A program made the translations under genes and the position numbers. A model generated the notes under the pieces. The model had not been told where the DNA came from. It did no database searches and saw nothing but the letters and a program-made list of their open reading frames with translations. Positions 8,228 through 17,125 of a stretch of DNA of 36,383 nt are shown in pieces. The stretch spans positions 1 through 36,383 of the forward strand of contig DATLTB010000122.1 in assembly GCA_035533815.1 (NCBI GenBank). Direction: 5' to 3'. The stretch comes from JANWKA01 sp035533815 (lineage in GTDB: Bacteria; Bacteroidota; Bacteroidia; Chitinophagales; Chitinophagaceae). How positions within the stretch are numbered: position 1 is the stretch's first letter; every line of letters starts with the position of its first letter.

Positions 8228-8815
8228 TTAGGGGCGGGTAATGGCAGTGACACCACCTGACACAGCGAACTTCATGGCTTCACCTGAGGAAATATTAGAC
8301 AGCGGGATCACCTTGTCTTTTTTGATCAGGTAAACTTTTCCGCTGATGGCATAGGAAACCGGAATATATACCGCAACCATATCTACTAGCCCAAATTGAC
8401 GAAGATCATGCTGGGTGATGAACCCAATCTCCCAGACTTCGTCGGAATACACATGAACCAGGACGGGGTGATCAAACTTCCTTTTTTCCCCGATAAATGC
8501 ATCGAATACGTCCTTAACCGAACTGTATATATATTTAATCACCGGAGTACGCTCCATGATATGATCAAACAGGTCGAAAATCCGGCCTGTAAGAAATGAA
8601 CTGGACAGATAGCCAACAATGGTAATGCCTGTCAGGATGACCAGAAAACCTATTCCAGGTATGATGCCGACATGCGGAATATGGATCCTGACCAGGTTGT
8701 CCAACCGGGTAAACAACCAGTAAATGACATATCCGGTGAATAAAATAGGAGCCAGTACAAGCACTCCCTGGAAGAAATGTTGTACGATCCGGCCAATGGT
8801 AAATCTTTTTCTCAT
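8228..8815 (-). CDS. DUF502 family inner-membrane protein
   Basis: A 195-residue membrane protein with two hydrophobic segments near the N-terminus (about residues 18-38 and 50-76), followed by a soluble domain. Family features are the IIPGIGFL/TGITIVGYL region around the second membrane segment, the RTPVIKYIYSSVKDVFDAF stretch near residue 90, and a C-terminal β-rich part with GLVDMVAVYIPVSY. The function of DUF502 is unknown. The frame can be extended to a TTG at 8848, but the ATG at 8815 gives the typical basic start before the first helix. It diverges from the sigma-factor gene across a 137-bp gap. A near-consensus element (TATCTTCG) lies about 25 nt upstream of the start. Confidence 0.87.
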   Translation of the reverse strand: MRKRFTIGRIVQHFFQGVLVLAPILFTGYVIYWLFTRLDNLVRIHIPHVGIIPGIGFLVILTGITIVGYLSSSFLTGRIFDLFDHIMERTPVIKYIYSSVKDVFDAFIGEKRKFDHPVLVHVYSDEVWEIGFITQHDLRQFGLVDMVAVYIPVSYAISGKVYLIKKDKVIPLSNISSGEAMKFAVSGGVTAITRP

Positions 8816-8952
8816 AGCAATTAAAATTAAGATGCGAAGATAGAGCAATTGTGCGGGGAGAGTGGAGTGTGGATTTTAAAATAATATGGAAGGTCATCCG
8901 TCTTTATGGGTATAACTTCCGGAAAATGGCCCGAACCGTCCAAATACCGATT

Positions 8953-9516
8953 ATGTCCACTGAATCCCAAAATGAGCTGATCCGGCATACCCTGGGTAAG
9001 GAAAGCCGTCGGCTGAGTCAATATATCAGCAATCGGGTGGCTAACCAGCAGGATGCGGAAGATATCCTGCAGGATGTCCTGTACCGATTTGTATCGGCGA
9101 TGCGGCTGGAACCAATAGAAAAGACGGCAGCATGGCTGTTCAGGGTTGCAGGTAACCGGATTATAGACTGGTACCGCAAACACAAGCCGGTTTATCTGGA
9201 CAGATGGGATCCAGAGGATGAAGAGGATCCTTTTTCAACCCTTTACCTGGGAGATCTGATGCAGGATGGCGGGGAAAGTCCGGAAGATCTTTACATGCGT
9301 AATGTCATCTGGACGGAATTGAATGAAGCATTGGATGAATTACCGGCTGCCCAGCGGGAAGTATTTGTGATGCATGAATTGGAAGGCAAGCGCTTCCGGG
9401 AAATATCCCTGCTTACCGGTGAAACGGTAAATACCCTGTTGTCCCGCAAACGCTATGCAGTTCAACAGCTTCGGGACCGCCTGAAAGACCTGTATGATGA
9501 TCTGCAATTAGATTAA
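8953..9516 (+). CDS. RNA polymerase sigma factor, ECF-like (sigma-70 family)
   Basis: A 187-residue protein with region 2 at about residues 15-80 (NQQDAEDILQDVLYRF, then AAWLFRVAGNRIIDWYRKHK) and region 4 at about 120-180 (LPAAQREVFVMHELEGKRFREI, then TVNTLLSRKRYAVQQL), joined by an acidic linker. It lacks regions 1 and 3, as ECF factors do. It would direct RNA polymerase to a small regulon. The frame is open back to a GTG at 8851. The ATG at 8953 puts region 2 at the usual distance from the N-terminus; the ATG at 8926 is the alternative. A small membrane protein gene follows by 30 bp and is probably its operon partner and perhaps its regulator. No classic zinc-binding anti-sigma motif is seen next to it. 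Confidence 0.9.
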   Translation: MSTESQNELIRHTLGKESRRLSQYISNRVANQQDAEDILQDVLYRFVSAMRLEPIEKTAAWLFRVAGNRIIDWYRKHKPVYLDRWDPEDEEDPFSTLYLGDLMQDGGESPEDLYMRNVIWTELNEALDELPAAQREVFVMHELEGKRFREISLLTGETVNTLLSRKRYAVQQLRDRLKDLYDDLQLD

Positions 9517-9546
9517 CAAAATAATATAACCAAAAAACTTAAATGT

Positions 9547-9966
9547 ATGTTTATGAAACCGAAAAAATTTTGGTTGAAGATACCGTTCTTCATCATTATT
9601 TCCTGGGTATTCCTGGCTCTGTTTGGATTGATCGTCATGATCCTTTGGAACATGCTGATCCCTGGCCTTTTCCATGGTCCGGCACTGAGCTTTTGGCAGA
9701 GCACGGGGTTATTGCTGCTGGCCTGGATCCTTATTCATGGTTTTCCCGGAAGCAGGACCTGGGGACACAGGGGAAGGTATGATTACCGCAGGCACTGGAA
9801 AGATAAATTTGAAAAAATGACCCCGGAAGAACGTGAGAAATTCCGCGAGGCTTGGCAGAAAAGATGCGGATCAAATGCTAAGGGAGCGTGGCCCTGGTGG
9901 GATCGTCAGGATCAGGCTTCCAATCCGGCTGGTCATTCCGGTGATCCAGTCACCCCTGTTTCCTGA
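9547..9966 (+). CDS. Small membrane protein encoded with the sigma factor
   Basis: A 139-residue protein with two hydrophobic segments (about residues 10-34 and 47-64) separated by a short loop containing LWNMLIPGLFHGPALSFWQ. A strongly charged soluble tail follows, with RRHWKDKFEKMTPEEREKF. The loop and the 'MTPEEREKF' tail recur in small Bacteroidota proteins encoded directly after ECF sigma factors, as far as I recall. This supports a sigma-linked role such as membrane sequestration, but there is no anti-sigma domain I can name, so that role is inference. The start could also be the ATG at 9553. The distal tail (after about residue 115) is low-complexity and poorly conserved in appearance. 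Confidence 0.68.
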   Translation: MFMKPKKFWLKIPFFIIISWVFLALFGLIVMILWNMLIPGLFHGPALSFWQSTGLLLLAWILIHGFPGSRTWGHRGRYDYRRHWKDKFEKMTPEEREKFREAWQKRCGSNAKGAWPWWDRQDQASNPAGHSGDPVTPVS

Positions 9967-10082
9967 TAACTCCTGTTTTGGTGTTTACCGGCGGTTTTCT
10001 TTCATTCACCGTGTTTACTGCACCGGTCAGGGGGTGGAGTATTGCCTGTGCAGTTCCCTGTTCCTACTTTTAAAATAAATTA

Positions 10083-10114
10083 ATGGAAACTTTTGAAATA
10101 AAAAAAGTTTCCAT
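10083..10114. promoter_or_regulatory. Inverted repeat, probable TetR operator
   Basis: Perfect 12-bp arms, ATGGAAACTTTT at 10083-10094 and AAAAGTTTCCAT at 10103-10114, are separated by 8 bp. The repeat covers the -33 element and spacer of the promoter for the tetR-efflux operon and touches its -7 box. This is where a TetR-family repressor would block its own transcription. Binding by the adjacent repressor is inferred from position and symmetry. Confidence 0.75.
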
Positions 10115-10121
10115 AGTTTTG
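10092..10121 (+). promoter_or_regulatory. Promoter of the tetR-tolC-MFP-RND operon
   Basis: A -33 TTTG at 10092-10095 and an exact -7 TAGTTTTG at 10114-10121 are separated by 18 bp, a good fit to the Bacteroidota sigma-A-type promoter. Transcription would begin near 10126-10128. An upstream in-frame ATG at 10083 therefore cannot be the tetR start, and the ATG at 10146 is preferred. Confidence 0.75.
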
Positions 10122-10145
10122 CGGCCGCTACGGGAAAAGCTTATT

Positions 10146-10784
10146 ATGGAATCATTGGAAAAATCTGTGCAGGTGTCAGGCCGTATTTTGGAAGCTGCAT
10201 TTTACCAGTTCAGGCAATATGGGTTCAGGGCCATAACGATGGATGATATAGCCAACAATATCGGAGTGTCCAAAAAGACCCTGTATGCTCATTTTGCGGA
10301 CAAGGATGAGTTGGTCAGGGAAGCTGTGGAAAAACGGATCACAGAGATAAGGATTAAGTGCGAATCATTCCGGGAAAGTGCCGGGGATGCCATCGAAGAA
10401 ATGTTTTTGTGCATGCATTACCTGGATGGACTGTTCAGGAATATGAACCCGGTATTTTTATTGGAATTGCACAAATTCCATACAGATGCTTTCCGGATTT
10501 TCCAGCATTACAAGGATGACTACCTGATTAAAATGGTTCGGACAAACTTAGAAACCGGGATCGTCCAGAAAATATACAGGGAAGAGATCAACCTGGATAT
10601 CCTCTCCGTTTTCCGTTTGGAATCTTCGATGCTGTGCTTCCAGCCGGGGATTTTTTCCCGGGATCGCTTTGAAATGTCCCATGTTCACCGGGAATTGATG
10701 GAGCATTTCCTTTATGGTGTCGCCACGGTAAAAGGGCACCGATTAATTGAAAAATATAAGCAGAAATATTTGCAAAATCATTAG
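10146..10784 (+). CDS. TetR/AcrR-family transcriptional repressor
   Basis: A 212-residue regulator. The N-terminal helix-turn-helix domain (about residues 10-57) shows the family pattern: ILEAAFYQFRQYGFRAITMDDIA, then GVSKKTLYAHFADKDELV. The C-terminal ligand-binding domain is helical and not assignable to a ligand. It is the first gene of an efflux operon, with tolC only 4 bp downstream, so it most likely represses this operon and responds to a compound the pump exports. The promoter and a perfect inverted repeat immediately upstream fix the start at 10146. The longer frame from 10083 would place the promoter inside the coding sequence. Confidence 0.92.
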   Translation: MESLEKSVQVSGRILEAAFYQFRQYGFRAITMDDIANNIGVSKKTLYAHFADKDELVREAVEKRITEIRIKCESFRESAGDAIEEMFLCMHYLDGLFRNMNPVFLLELHKFHTDAFRIFQHYKDDYLIKMVRTNLETGIVQKIYREEINLDILSVFRLESSMLCFQPGIFSRDRFEMSHVHRELMEHFLYGVATVKGHRLIEKYKQKYLQNH

Positions 10785-10788
10785 CAGT

Positions 10789-12150
10789 ATGCACAAACTG
10801 ACCAAGCAGTTAACAGGCTCATTACTGGTATTTTCCCTGCTATCTTCCGCTGCAGCCTGCGCCCAGGAGATACAGCAATTATCTTTGAAGCAATGCATTG
10901 ATTATGCCCTGATACATCAGACTGCTGTGAAAAGCGCCAGGCTTGATGAAGCCATCACCGACGCCCAGAACAGGGAAATTACCGGATCCGCCCTCCCGCA
11001 AATCAGCGGTTCAGGTTCTTTCACCGACAACTTAGTGATTCAAAAACAGCTCATTGATGTATCTATATTTGACCCTACGGGCAGGACGCCCAAGGGCACG
11101 CTGGCTCCCTTTGAATTTGGCCTACAGTATAATCTCCTTGGCTTCGTCACGATTTCACAGACCCTCTTTGATGGTGCAGTACTGGTAGCCCTGCAGGCGA
11201 AAAAAACGGTTGAAGAACTGGCGCGTAAAAATGTGCAGGAAACTCAGCGGGACACCCGGGTTAATGTTTCCAAGGCTTATTATAATGTCCTGGTGACGCG
11301 GGAAGAGCTGAATCAGTTGAGTGACAATATCCACACCCTCTCGGAATCCCTGCATGAAACACAGGAAATGTATAATAACGGGGTCGCTGAGCAATTGGAC
11401 ATCGACCGGATCAATGTCCAGCTCACCAACCTGGAAACCCAGCAAATTTCCCTTCGGAATTCCCTGGAACTTGGTTATGAGTTACTTAAATTCCAGATGG
11501 GCATGCCCATGGGCACATCCCTGGCGCTCACTGACACCCTTACTTTTGATGATGTCAGGGCGGATCTGGCGGATACCACAGGGTTCAGTTACGGGCAGCG
11601 AATTGAATATTCCATCCTCCAGTCCGAAAAAATGGAAAATCTATACAACCTGAAGCGTTACAAAATGGCTTATCTCCCTACCCTGAATGCAAATGGAGTT
11701 ATCGGTGCCAACAGGGCCACCGAACAGTTTGATTATTTTAACCCGCATCAGTTCTGGTATGGCTATGGTTATGTAGGCCTTAGTCTCAATGTTCCTATCT
11801 TTTCTTCAGGGGAGCGTAAAAGCAGGGTAGAGGAAGCTATGCTGAATGTGGACAAGATGGAAGTGGCCATGGATGAATTGAAACAATCCATTGACCTGGA
11901 ACAACAACAAGCAGGTTCCAATCTGCGTAATGACCTGCAGGCCATTGCATCTCAACAGAAAAACATGGCGCTTGCCAAGGAAGTCTATACCACAACACAG
12001 AAAAAATTTGAACAAGGCGTGGGTTCCAATCTCGAAGTGATCACGGCTGAAAATGATCTGGAAACGGCCAGGACCAATTACTTTAATGCGCTTTATGATG
12101 CCATGATCGCTAAAATCGATTATCAGAAAGCTTACGGTAAAATACAATAA
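10789..12150 (+). CDS. TolC-family outer-membrane efflux protein
   Basis: A 453-residue outer-membrane channel component. The signal peptide (hydrophobic LLVFSLLSSAAA, cleavage near ACAQ) is followed by LSLKQCIDYALIHQTAVKSARLD, the usual start of the mature TolC repeat. Two related long-helix halves follow: LDIDRINVQLTNLETQQISLRNSLELGYELLKFQMG near residue 205-240 and LEVITAENDLETARTNYFNALYDAMIAKIDYQKAYG at the C-terminus. The trimer would form the exit duct for the adjacent MFP and RND pump. The longer frame from 10747 overlaps tetR; the ATG at 10789 places the signal peptide correctly. The order tetR-tolC-MFP-RND with gaps of 4, 12 and 40 bp supports one operon. Confidence 0.92.
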   Translation: MHKLTKQLTGSLLVFSLLSSAAACAQEIQQLSLKQCIDYALIHQTAVKSARLDEAITDAQNREITGSALPQISGSGSFTDNLVIQKQLIDVSIFDPTGRTPKGTLAPFEFGLQYNLLGFVTISQTLFDGAVLVALQAKKTVEELARKNVQETQRDTRVNVSKAYYNVLVTREELNQLSDNIHTLSESLHETQEMYNNGVAEQLDIDRINVQLTNLETQQISLRNSLELGYELLKFQMGMPMGTSLALTDTLTFDDVRADLADTTGFSYGQRIEYSILQSEKMENLYNLKRYKMAYLPTLNANGVIGANRATEQFDYFNPHQFWYGYGYVGLSLNVPIFSSGERKSRVEEAMLNVDKMEVAMDELKQSIDLEQQQAGSNLRNDLQAIASQQKNMALAKEVYTTTQKKFEQGVGSNLEVITAENDLETARTNYFNALYDAMIAKIDYQKAYGKIQ

Positions 12151-12162
12151 TTCAAAAAAGTT

Positions 12163-13248
12163 ATGAAACGCAAAAGCTTAATTTTTATTCCCCTGATCCT
12201 GCTGGGCGCCTGTAAGCCAAAAAGCAAGCAGGACCAGCTTAAGGCATTACAGTTGCAGGAAAAGGAAATCAGTGCGAAGATAGACAGTCTGCAGCTTTCG
12301 ATTGGTCCTGTAAAGGATTCTTCCAAAGTGAATTATGTGGTGGTCCGGACACTTGGAGATACAGATTTCAGGAATTATATCCAGATACTTGGTCAGGTGG
12401 ATGCCCTGGAGGATGTCAATGTGATGCCGGAAGCCCAGGGGGTGGTGACCGGAGTGTATGGTAAACTGGGACAAAGGGTTACCCAGGGGCAGCTGTTGGC
12501 TAAACTGGATGACCAGGTTATCCGCCAGGGACTTGCCCAGCTTCAGAACCAGCTGGCTTATTTTCAAAATCTTTATGACCGCCAGAAAAACCTTTGGGCG
12601 GAGAATATTGGAACCAAGGTCCAACTGCTGACTGCAAAGAACAATGTGGAAAATATAAAACAACAAATCGCAGTGCAGCAATCCCAGGAAGACATGTACC
12701 TGGTCAAAGCACCTGTAAGCGGGACATTGGACCATTTTGATGTCCGGCTGGGCGAGGCCATCACCCCAACTTCCATCCGGATCGTGAATACCCGGGAAAT
12801 GAAGGTGAAGGGGTCTGTGGGGGAAACATTTGCCGATAAGGTGCATACCGGTGACCCGGTGACCGTCATTTTTCCGGATGCCGCGGATACCCTGAATACC
12901 CGATTGTCCTACGTAGGAAAGATCATTGATCCTTCCAGCCGGTCATTTGATATTGAAATTCAACTGGAGGGCAAGGAAAAACAATTCAAGCCGAACATGG
13001 TTGCCATGGTGAAGATTGTCAGTTATGAGAACAAAAAAGCTATTGTAATACCCATTAACCCGGTGCAGATCACCCCGGATGGTGATTTTGTATTAATCGC
13101 CGATGGCGGGGTGGCCAAAAAGGTGAAAGTGGCATTGGGTCAGACTTATAACGGGCAGACGGAAGTTATCAGGGGTCTAAGCCCGGGAGACAAACTGATT
13201 GTGACTGGTTATCAGGATCTGGAAAATGGCGATCGGGTAAGCTATTGA
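12163..13248 (+). CDS. RND efflux periplasmic adaptor (MFP/HlyD family), lipoprotein
   Basis: A 361-residue adaptor that bridges the RND pump and the TolC channel. It begins with a lipoprotein signal (LILLGAC, Cys17 predicted to be acylated). A predicted coiled-coil stretch follows near residues 25-45, then the first lipoyl half (PEAQGVVTGVYGKLGQRVTQGQLLAKLDD, about 89-117) and an α-hairpin with a LAQLQNQLAYFQNLYDRQKN heptad-like pattern. The second lipoyl half is VKAPVSGTLDHFDVRLGEAITP. The β-barrel and membrane-proximal domains complete the C-terminus. It starts 12 bp after tolC and ends 40 bp before the permease gene. It is complete for its family. Confidence 0.93.
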   Translation: MKRKSLIFIPLILLGACKPKSKQDQLKALQLQEKEISAKIDSLQLSIGPVKDSSKVNYVVVRTLGDTDFRNYIQILGQVDALEDVNVMPEAQGVVTGVYGKLGQRVTQGQLLAKLDDQVIRQGLAQLQNQLAYFQNLYDRQKNLWAENIGTKVQLLTAKNNVENIKQQIAVQQSQEDMYLVKAPVSGTLDHFDVRLGEAITPTSIRIVNTREMKVKGSVGETFADKVHTGDPVTVIFPDAADTLNTRLSYVGKIIDPSSRSFDIEIQLEGKEKQFKPNMVAMVKIVSYENKKAIVIPINPVQITPDGDFVLIADGGVAKKVKVALGQTYNGQTEVIRGLSPGDKLIVTGYQDLENGDRVSY

Positions 13249-13288
13249 TTCCGGCCGGCCTAAATCGCCCTTCGTAAAATCATATGGT

Positions 13289-16200
13289 ATGAAAGATGCT
13301 TCCAAGGAATTCAAGCCCTCCAGCTGGGCCATTGACAACAGGACCAGCGTGTATATCTTTACGGTGATCATCACCCTGGTAGGCATTTTCACCTATATCA
13401 GCCTGCCCAAAGAGCAGTTTCCCGAGATCACGATTCCTACTATATATGTGTCCACCACCTATCCGGGAACATCCCCGGAGAACATGGAGAAACTGGTAAC
13501 GAGGGAGATTGAGAAGCAGTGCAAGTCCATCAAGGGGCTTAAGGATATTACCAGTAACTCTTTCCAGGACTTCTCCCTGGTCAAAGTGGAATTCAATACC
13601 GGGGTGAACATCAATCAGGCAAAGCAGGACGTGAAGGACGCTGTGGACAAGGCCCGGTCATCCACCACATTTCCCAAGGACCTTCCCCAGGCACCTGATG
13701 TGCAGGACATCAACCTGTCTGATCTCCCGATTTTGTATGTCAATATCTCGGGCAACTATGACCTGAAAAAGTTGAAACGATATGCCGATGACCTGAAAGA
13801 CCGGATTGAGGGGCTCAAAGAAGTCAGTCGGGTGGATGAGGTGGGTGCGCTGGACCGGGAAGTCCAGATCAATGTGGATATGGATAAAATGACCGCAGCA
13901 AAGATCACCTTCGCCGATATCCAGAATGCGGTGGGCAACGAGAACCATACCATCACAGGTGGCTTTGTCCGGATGGACGGAGAGCAGCGGGATGTGGATG
14001 TGAAGCAGGAATTCACTTCTGCCAGCCAGATCGCCAACCTGATCATCCGTACTCCTACCGGTGGGGCAGTATACCTCAAGGACATTGCTTCTGTCGTGGA
14101 TACGTTCAAGACCCAGCAAAGCTTTGCCCGCCTGGACGGGAAGAATGTGATCACCTTAAACGTGGTAAAACGGAGCGCCGCCAATCTCCTGGAAGCATCC
14201 GCCAATGTCAGGAAGGTAGTCAATGAGATGGAAAAAACTTCATTTCCCAAGGACCTTCATATTGTCATCACCGGAGATCAGTCGGACCAGACCAGCAGCA
14301 CCCTGCATTCCCTGATCAACACCATTATCATTGGATTCATCCTGGTGACGATCATCCTGATGTTTTTCATGGGGGTAACCAATGCCCTGTTTGTGGCCAT
14401 GTCCGTACCCCTGTCCATGTTTGTCGCATTCATGGTCATGCCGGCAATTGGATTCACCATGAACATGATCGTGATGTTCTCCTTCCTGCTGGCTCTCGGG
14501 ATTGTGGTGGATGATGCCATTGTAGTTATTGAGAACACCCACCGGATCTTCAACAAGGGGACTATGCCCATTGCACAGGCAGCCAAGATCGCCACCGGGG
14601 AGGTTTTCCTCCCTGTCCTGGCGGGCACCCTGACCACCCTTGCCCCGTTTGTTCCGCTGGCTTTCTGGAAGGGGGTAGTCGGATCTTTCATGTTTTTCCT
14701 GCCCATCACCCTGATTATCACCCTGCTGGCTTCACTATTGGTAGCGTATATCATCAACCCGGTTTTTGCTTCGGATTTCATGAAAGCGGAAAACGACGAT
14801 AAAGTATCCGGCCCAAAGCTTACCCGGGGTAACAAGGTGGTCCTTATTGTGGGCGGGGCAATTGCCCTGATCTGTTATCTTTCCCATGCAGCAGGTCCTG
14901 GAAATTTTATCCTCACCATGCTGCTGTTGTTCTTGTTATATAAGTTCCTCCTGTCAAAATGGGTCAGGGGGTTCCAGACCAGAGTATGGCCAGGAATTCA
15001 GCGTGGATATTCCCAGATCCTGAAAAGGGCACTCGTATCCCCGGGTTTGGTGCTTTTATTCACCGTGGTGCTATTCATAGCTTCTTTTGTCCTGTTTTAT
15101 TTGCGCGGACCCAAGGTGGTATTTTTCCCAAGCTCGGATCCCAACTTCATCTACGTTTACCTGAATATGCCCATTGGCACCGACCAAACCACCACCAACC
15201 GGGTACTGGAACGCGTTGAACACCGGGTGGACAGTGTGCTGGGCATTGATTATGCCACCGGAAAGAAAAATCCCATCGTCTCTTCGGTCATTGCCAATGT
15301 AGCCGTGGGCGCCGCTGACCCCAACAGCGATGATGCCTTCGGCACGCAGTCCCAGAAAGGGAAGATCACCGTGTCCTTTGTACAGTATGACAAACGGCAC
15401 GGGATTTCCACCCCCAAATACCTGGATGAGATCAGGAAGGCGGTTCAGGGGATACCTGGGACTCAGATCACCGTCGATCAGGAAGCCAGCGGGCCACCCC
15501 TGGCCAAGCCGATTGTGGTGGAGATCACCGGTAATAACCTGGATACCCTGATATCCGTATCCAACGGCATGCTCCGGTATATCAATGATCAGCATATCGG
15601 TGGCATAGAGGAACTCAGGTCGGATTTTGATAACAATAAGCCCGAGCTGGTCTTTGACATTAACCGGCAAATGGCAAACAGCCAGGGGATATCTTCCGGA
15701 CAGATCGGCCAGGATCTCCGCACCGCCATATTCGGCACCGAGATCAGCAGATTCCGGGATCCCAACGCCAATAATGATTATCCCATCGTGCTGCGGGTGA
15801 GAAAGGATGAACGGGATAATATAGATATGCTTCGTGGACTGACGGAAACATACCGGGATATGGCCACAGGAGGAGCTATACGGCAGGTCCCGTTATCAGC
15901 GTTTGCGGATATTCATTATTCCAACACCTACGGCGGTATCCGGCGCAAGAACCAGAAAAGGATTATTTCCCTTTCTTCCAATGTGCTGGGGGGCTACAAT
16001 GCCAATGATGTGGTTAAAAACATCGCTGCAGCGATCAGTAATTATCCTTTGCCCCTGGGCATCACGGCAAAAATGGGAGGAGATCAGCAGGATCAGCAGG
16101 ATACCATGAATTTTTTGGGTACGGCCATGATGGTTTCCATAGGACTTATTTTCATCATCCTGATCTCCCTGTTCAATTCGATTGCCAAAACACTGATCAT

Positions 16201-16801
16201 CCTCAGCGAAGTATTATTCAGCATTATTGGAGTCATTCTCGGGGTATCCATTTTCAAAATGGATATGTCCATTGTGATGTCAGGGGTGGGAATGGTCGCC
16301 CTTGCGGGCGTGGTGGTGAGGAATGGCATCCTGCTGGTGGAATTTACGGACATGATGCTCAAACAGGGAATTCCGGTCAGGGAAGCCCTGCTGGAGGCAG
16401 GAAAGACCAGGATGACCCCGGTCATCCTGACGGCTACTGCCACCATCCTTGGGTTGCTGCCGCTGGCATTCGGGATGAATATTAATTTTGTTACGCTGTT
16501 CACTCAGTTCAATCCCCATATCTTTTTTGGCGGAGACAGTGCCGTGTTCTGGTCTCCCCTCTGCTGGTCCATGATCTTTGGGTTGTCCTTTGCCACTTTC
16601 CTCACGCTCATCCTGGTCCCCTGCATGTACCTGATCATGGTTAAGCTGAAGCCAATGGAGAAGTTTTATGGCGGGAAATGGATTGCCTATACCGCACTCT
16701 TTTTTCCGTTGTTTGTACTTTTAAGGATCATTTATTTCTTTGGCACCCTGGGTACCCATCAAACCGGAGAAAAAGTGGACCCAATACCGATACTGGATTA
16801 A
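13289..16801 (+). CDS. RND-family efflux transporter permease (HAE1-type)
   Basis: A 1170-residue inner-membrane proton-driven pump. TM1 lies near residues 17-36 and is followed by the porter domain (PEITIPTIYVSTTYPGTSPE). TM4 carries the proton-relay aspartates in GIVVDDAIVVIENTHR (Asp408/Asp409). The C-terminal half repeats the fold, with VALAGVVVRNGILLVEFTD in TM10. The protein is about 120 residues longer than AcrB-type pumps. An extra segment at about residues 512-555 has two hydrophobic stretches between the two halves, and the C-terminus ends with an additional hydrophobic stretch. Similar long forms occur in Bacteroidota. The substrate cannot be inferred. It is the last gene of the operon. 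Confidence 0.94.
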   Translation: MKDASKEFKPSSWAIDNRTSVYIFTVIITLVGIFTYISLPKEQFPEITIPTIYVSTTYPGTSPENMEKLVTREIEKQCKSIKGLKDITSNSFQDFSLVKVEFNTGVNINQAKQDVKDAVDKARSSTTFPKDLPQAPDVQDINLSDLPILYVNISGNYDLKKLKRYADDLKDRIEGLKEVSRVDEVGALDREVQINVDMDKMTAAKITFADIQNAVGNENHTITGGFVRMDGEQRDVDVKQEFTSASQIANLIIRTPTGGAVYLKDIASVVDTFKTQQSFARLDGKNVITLNVVKRSAANLLEASANVRKVVNEMEKTSFPKDLHIVITGDQSDQTSSTLHSLINTIIIGFILVTIILMFFMGVTNALFVAMSVPLSMFVAFMVMPAIGFTMNMIVMFSFLLALGIVVDDAIVVIENTHRIFNKGTMPIAQAAKIATGEVFLPVLAGTLTTLAPFVPLAFWKGVVGSFMFFLPITLIITLLASLLVAYIINPVFASDFMKAENDDKVSGPKLTRGNKVVLIVGGAIALICYLSHAAGPGNFILTMLLLFLLYKFLLSKWVRGFQTRVWPGIQRGYSQILKRALVSPGLVLLFTVVLFIASFVLFYLRGPKVVFFPSSDPNFIYVYLNMPIGTDQTTTNRVLERVEHRVDSVLGIDYATGKKNPIVSSVIANVAVGAADPNSDDAFGTQSQKGKITVSFVQYDKRHGISTPKYLDEIRKAVQGIPGTQITVDQEASGPPLAKPIVVEITGNNLDTLISVSNGMLRYINDQHIGGIEELRSDFDNNKPELVFDINRQMANSQGISSGQIGQDLRTAIFGTEISRFRDPNANNDYPIVLRVRKDERDNIDMLRGLTETYRDMATGGAIRQVPLSAFADIHYSNTYGGIRRKNQKRIISLSSNVLGGYNANDVVKNIAAAISNYPLPLGITAKMGGDQQDQQDTMNFLGTAMMVSIGLIFIILISLFNSIAKTLIILSEVLFSIIGVILGVSIFKMDMSIVMSGVGMVALAGVVVRNGILLVEFTDMMLKQGIPVREALLEAGKTRMTPVILTATATILGLLPLAFGMNINFVTLFTQFNPHIFFGGDSAVFWSPLCWSMIFGLSFATFLTLILVPCMYLIMVKLKPMEKFYGGKWIAYTALFFPLFVLLRIIYFFGTLGTHQTGEKVDPIPILD

Positions 16802-17125
16802 GGAATCAGCTCGCCGGCCTCTTCTCTTATCCTGGTCAGGGGCCATCTGACCACATAGCAATGTGCAGCTAGATATACGGGATATCCATACAATTTGTCC
16901 AGCTTACCGGTTTCAGTCAGCTGGCTGCCTGACAAAAATCATAGCCGCAGGGAATCACCGTCATAGATTTTAACAGCACTGGGTGGTATTTTTGAATTTG
17001 GGGTCTCCCGAACGTAAACCTGGAAACGATCAGGCATGGTAATTGGTGATTGGACAGGGCTTTGAGGTTTATCCCGGGTCCCAGATGACTTAGTGGAGAA
17101 ATCTCTTTTTTCAGCATAAAATTTA
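16802..17125. other. Intergenic region without a supported gene
   Basis: A 324-bp spacer between the efflux operon and the HPF-like gene. Two short minus-strand frames cross it (16917-17132 and 16939-17148), but they lack start signals and any family resemblance. I see no strong hairpin followed by a T-run and no exact TAnnTTTG element. The region presumably holds the operon's terminator and the promoter for the downstream pair. Confidence 0.6.

Noticed and set aside
10083..10145. Upstream in-frame ATG of tetR
   Set aside because: The -33 and -7 promoter elements and the operator lie inside this stretch, so it is not translated from the mapped promoter.
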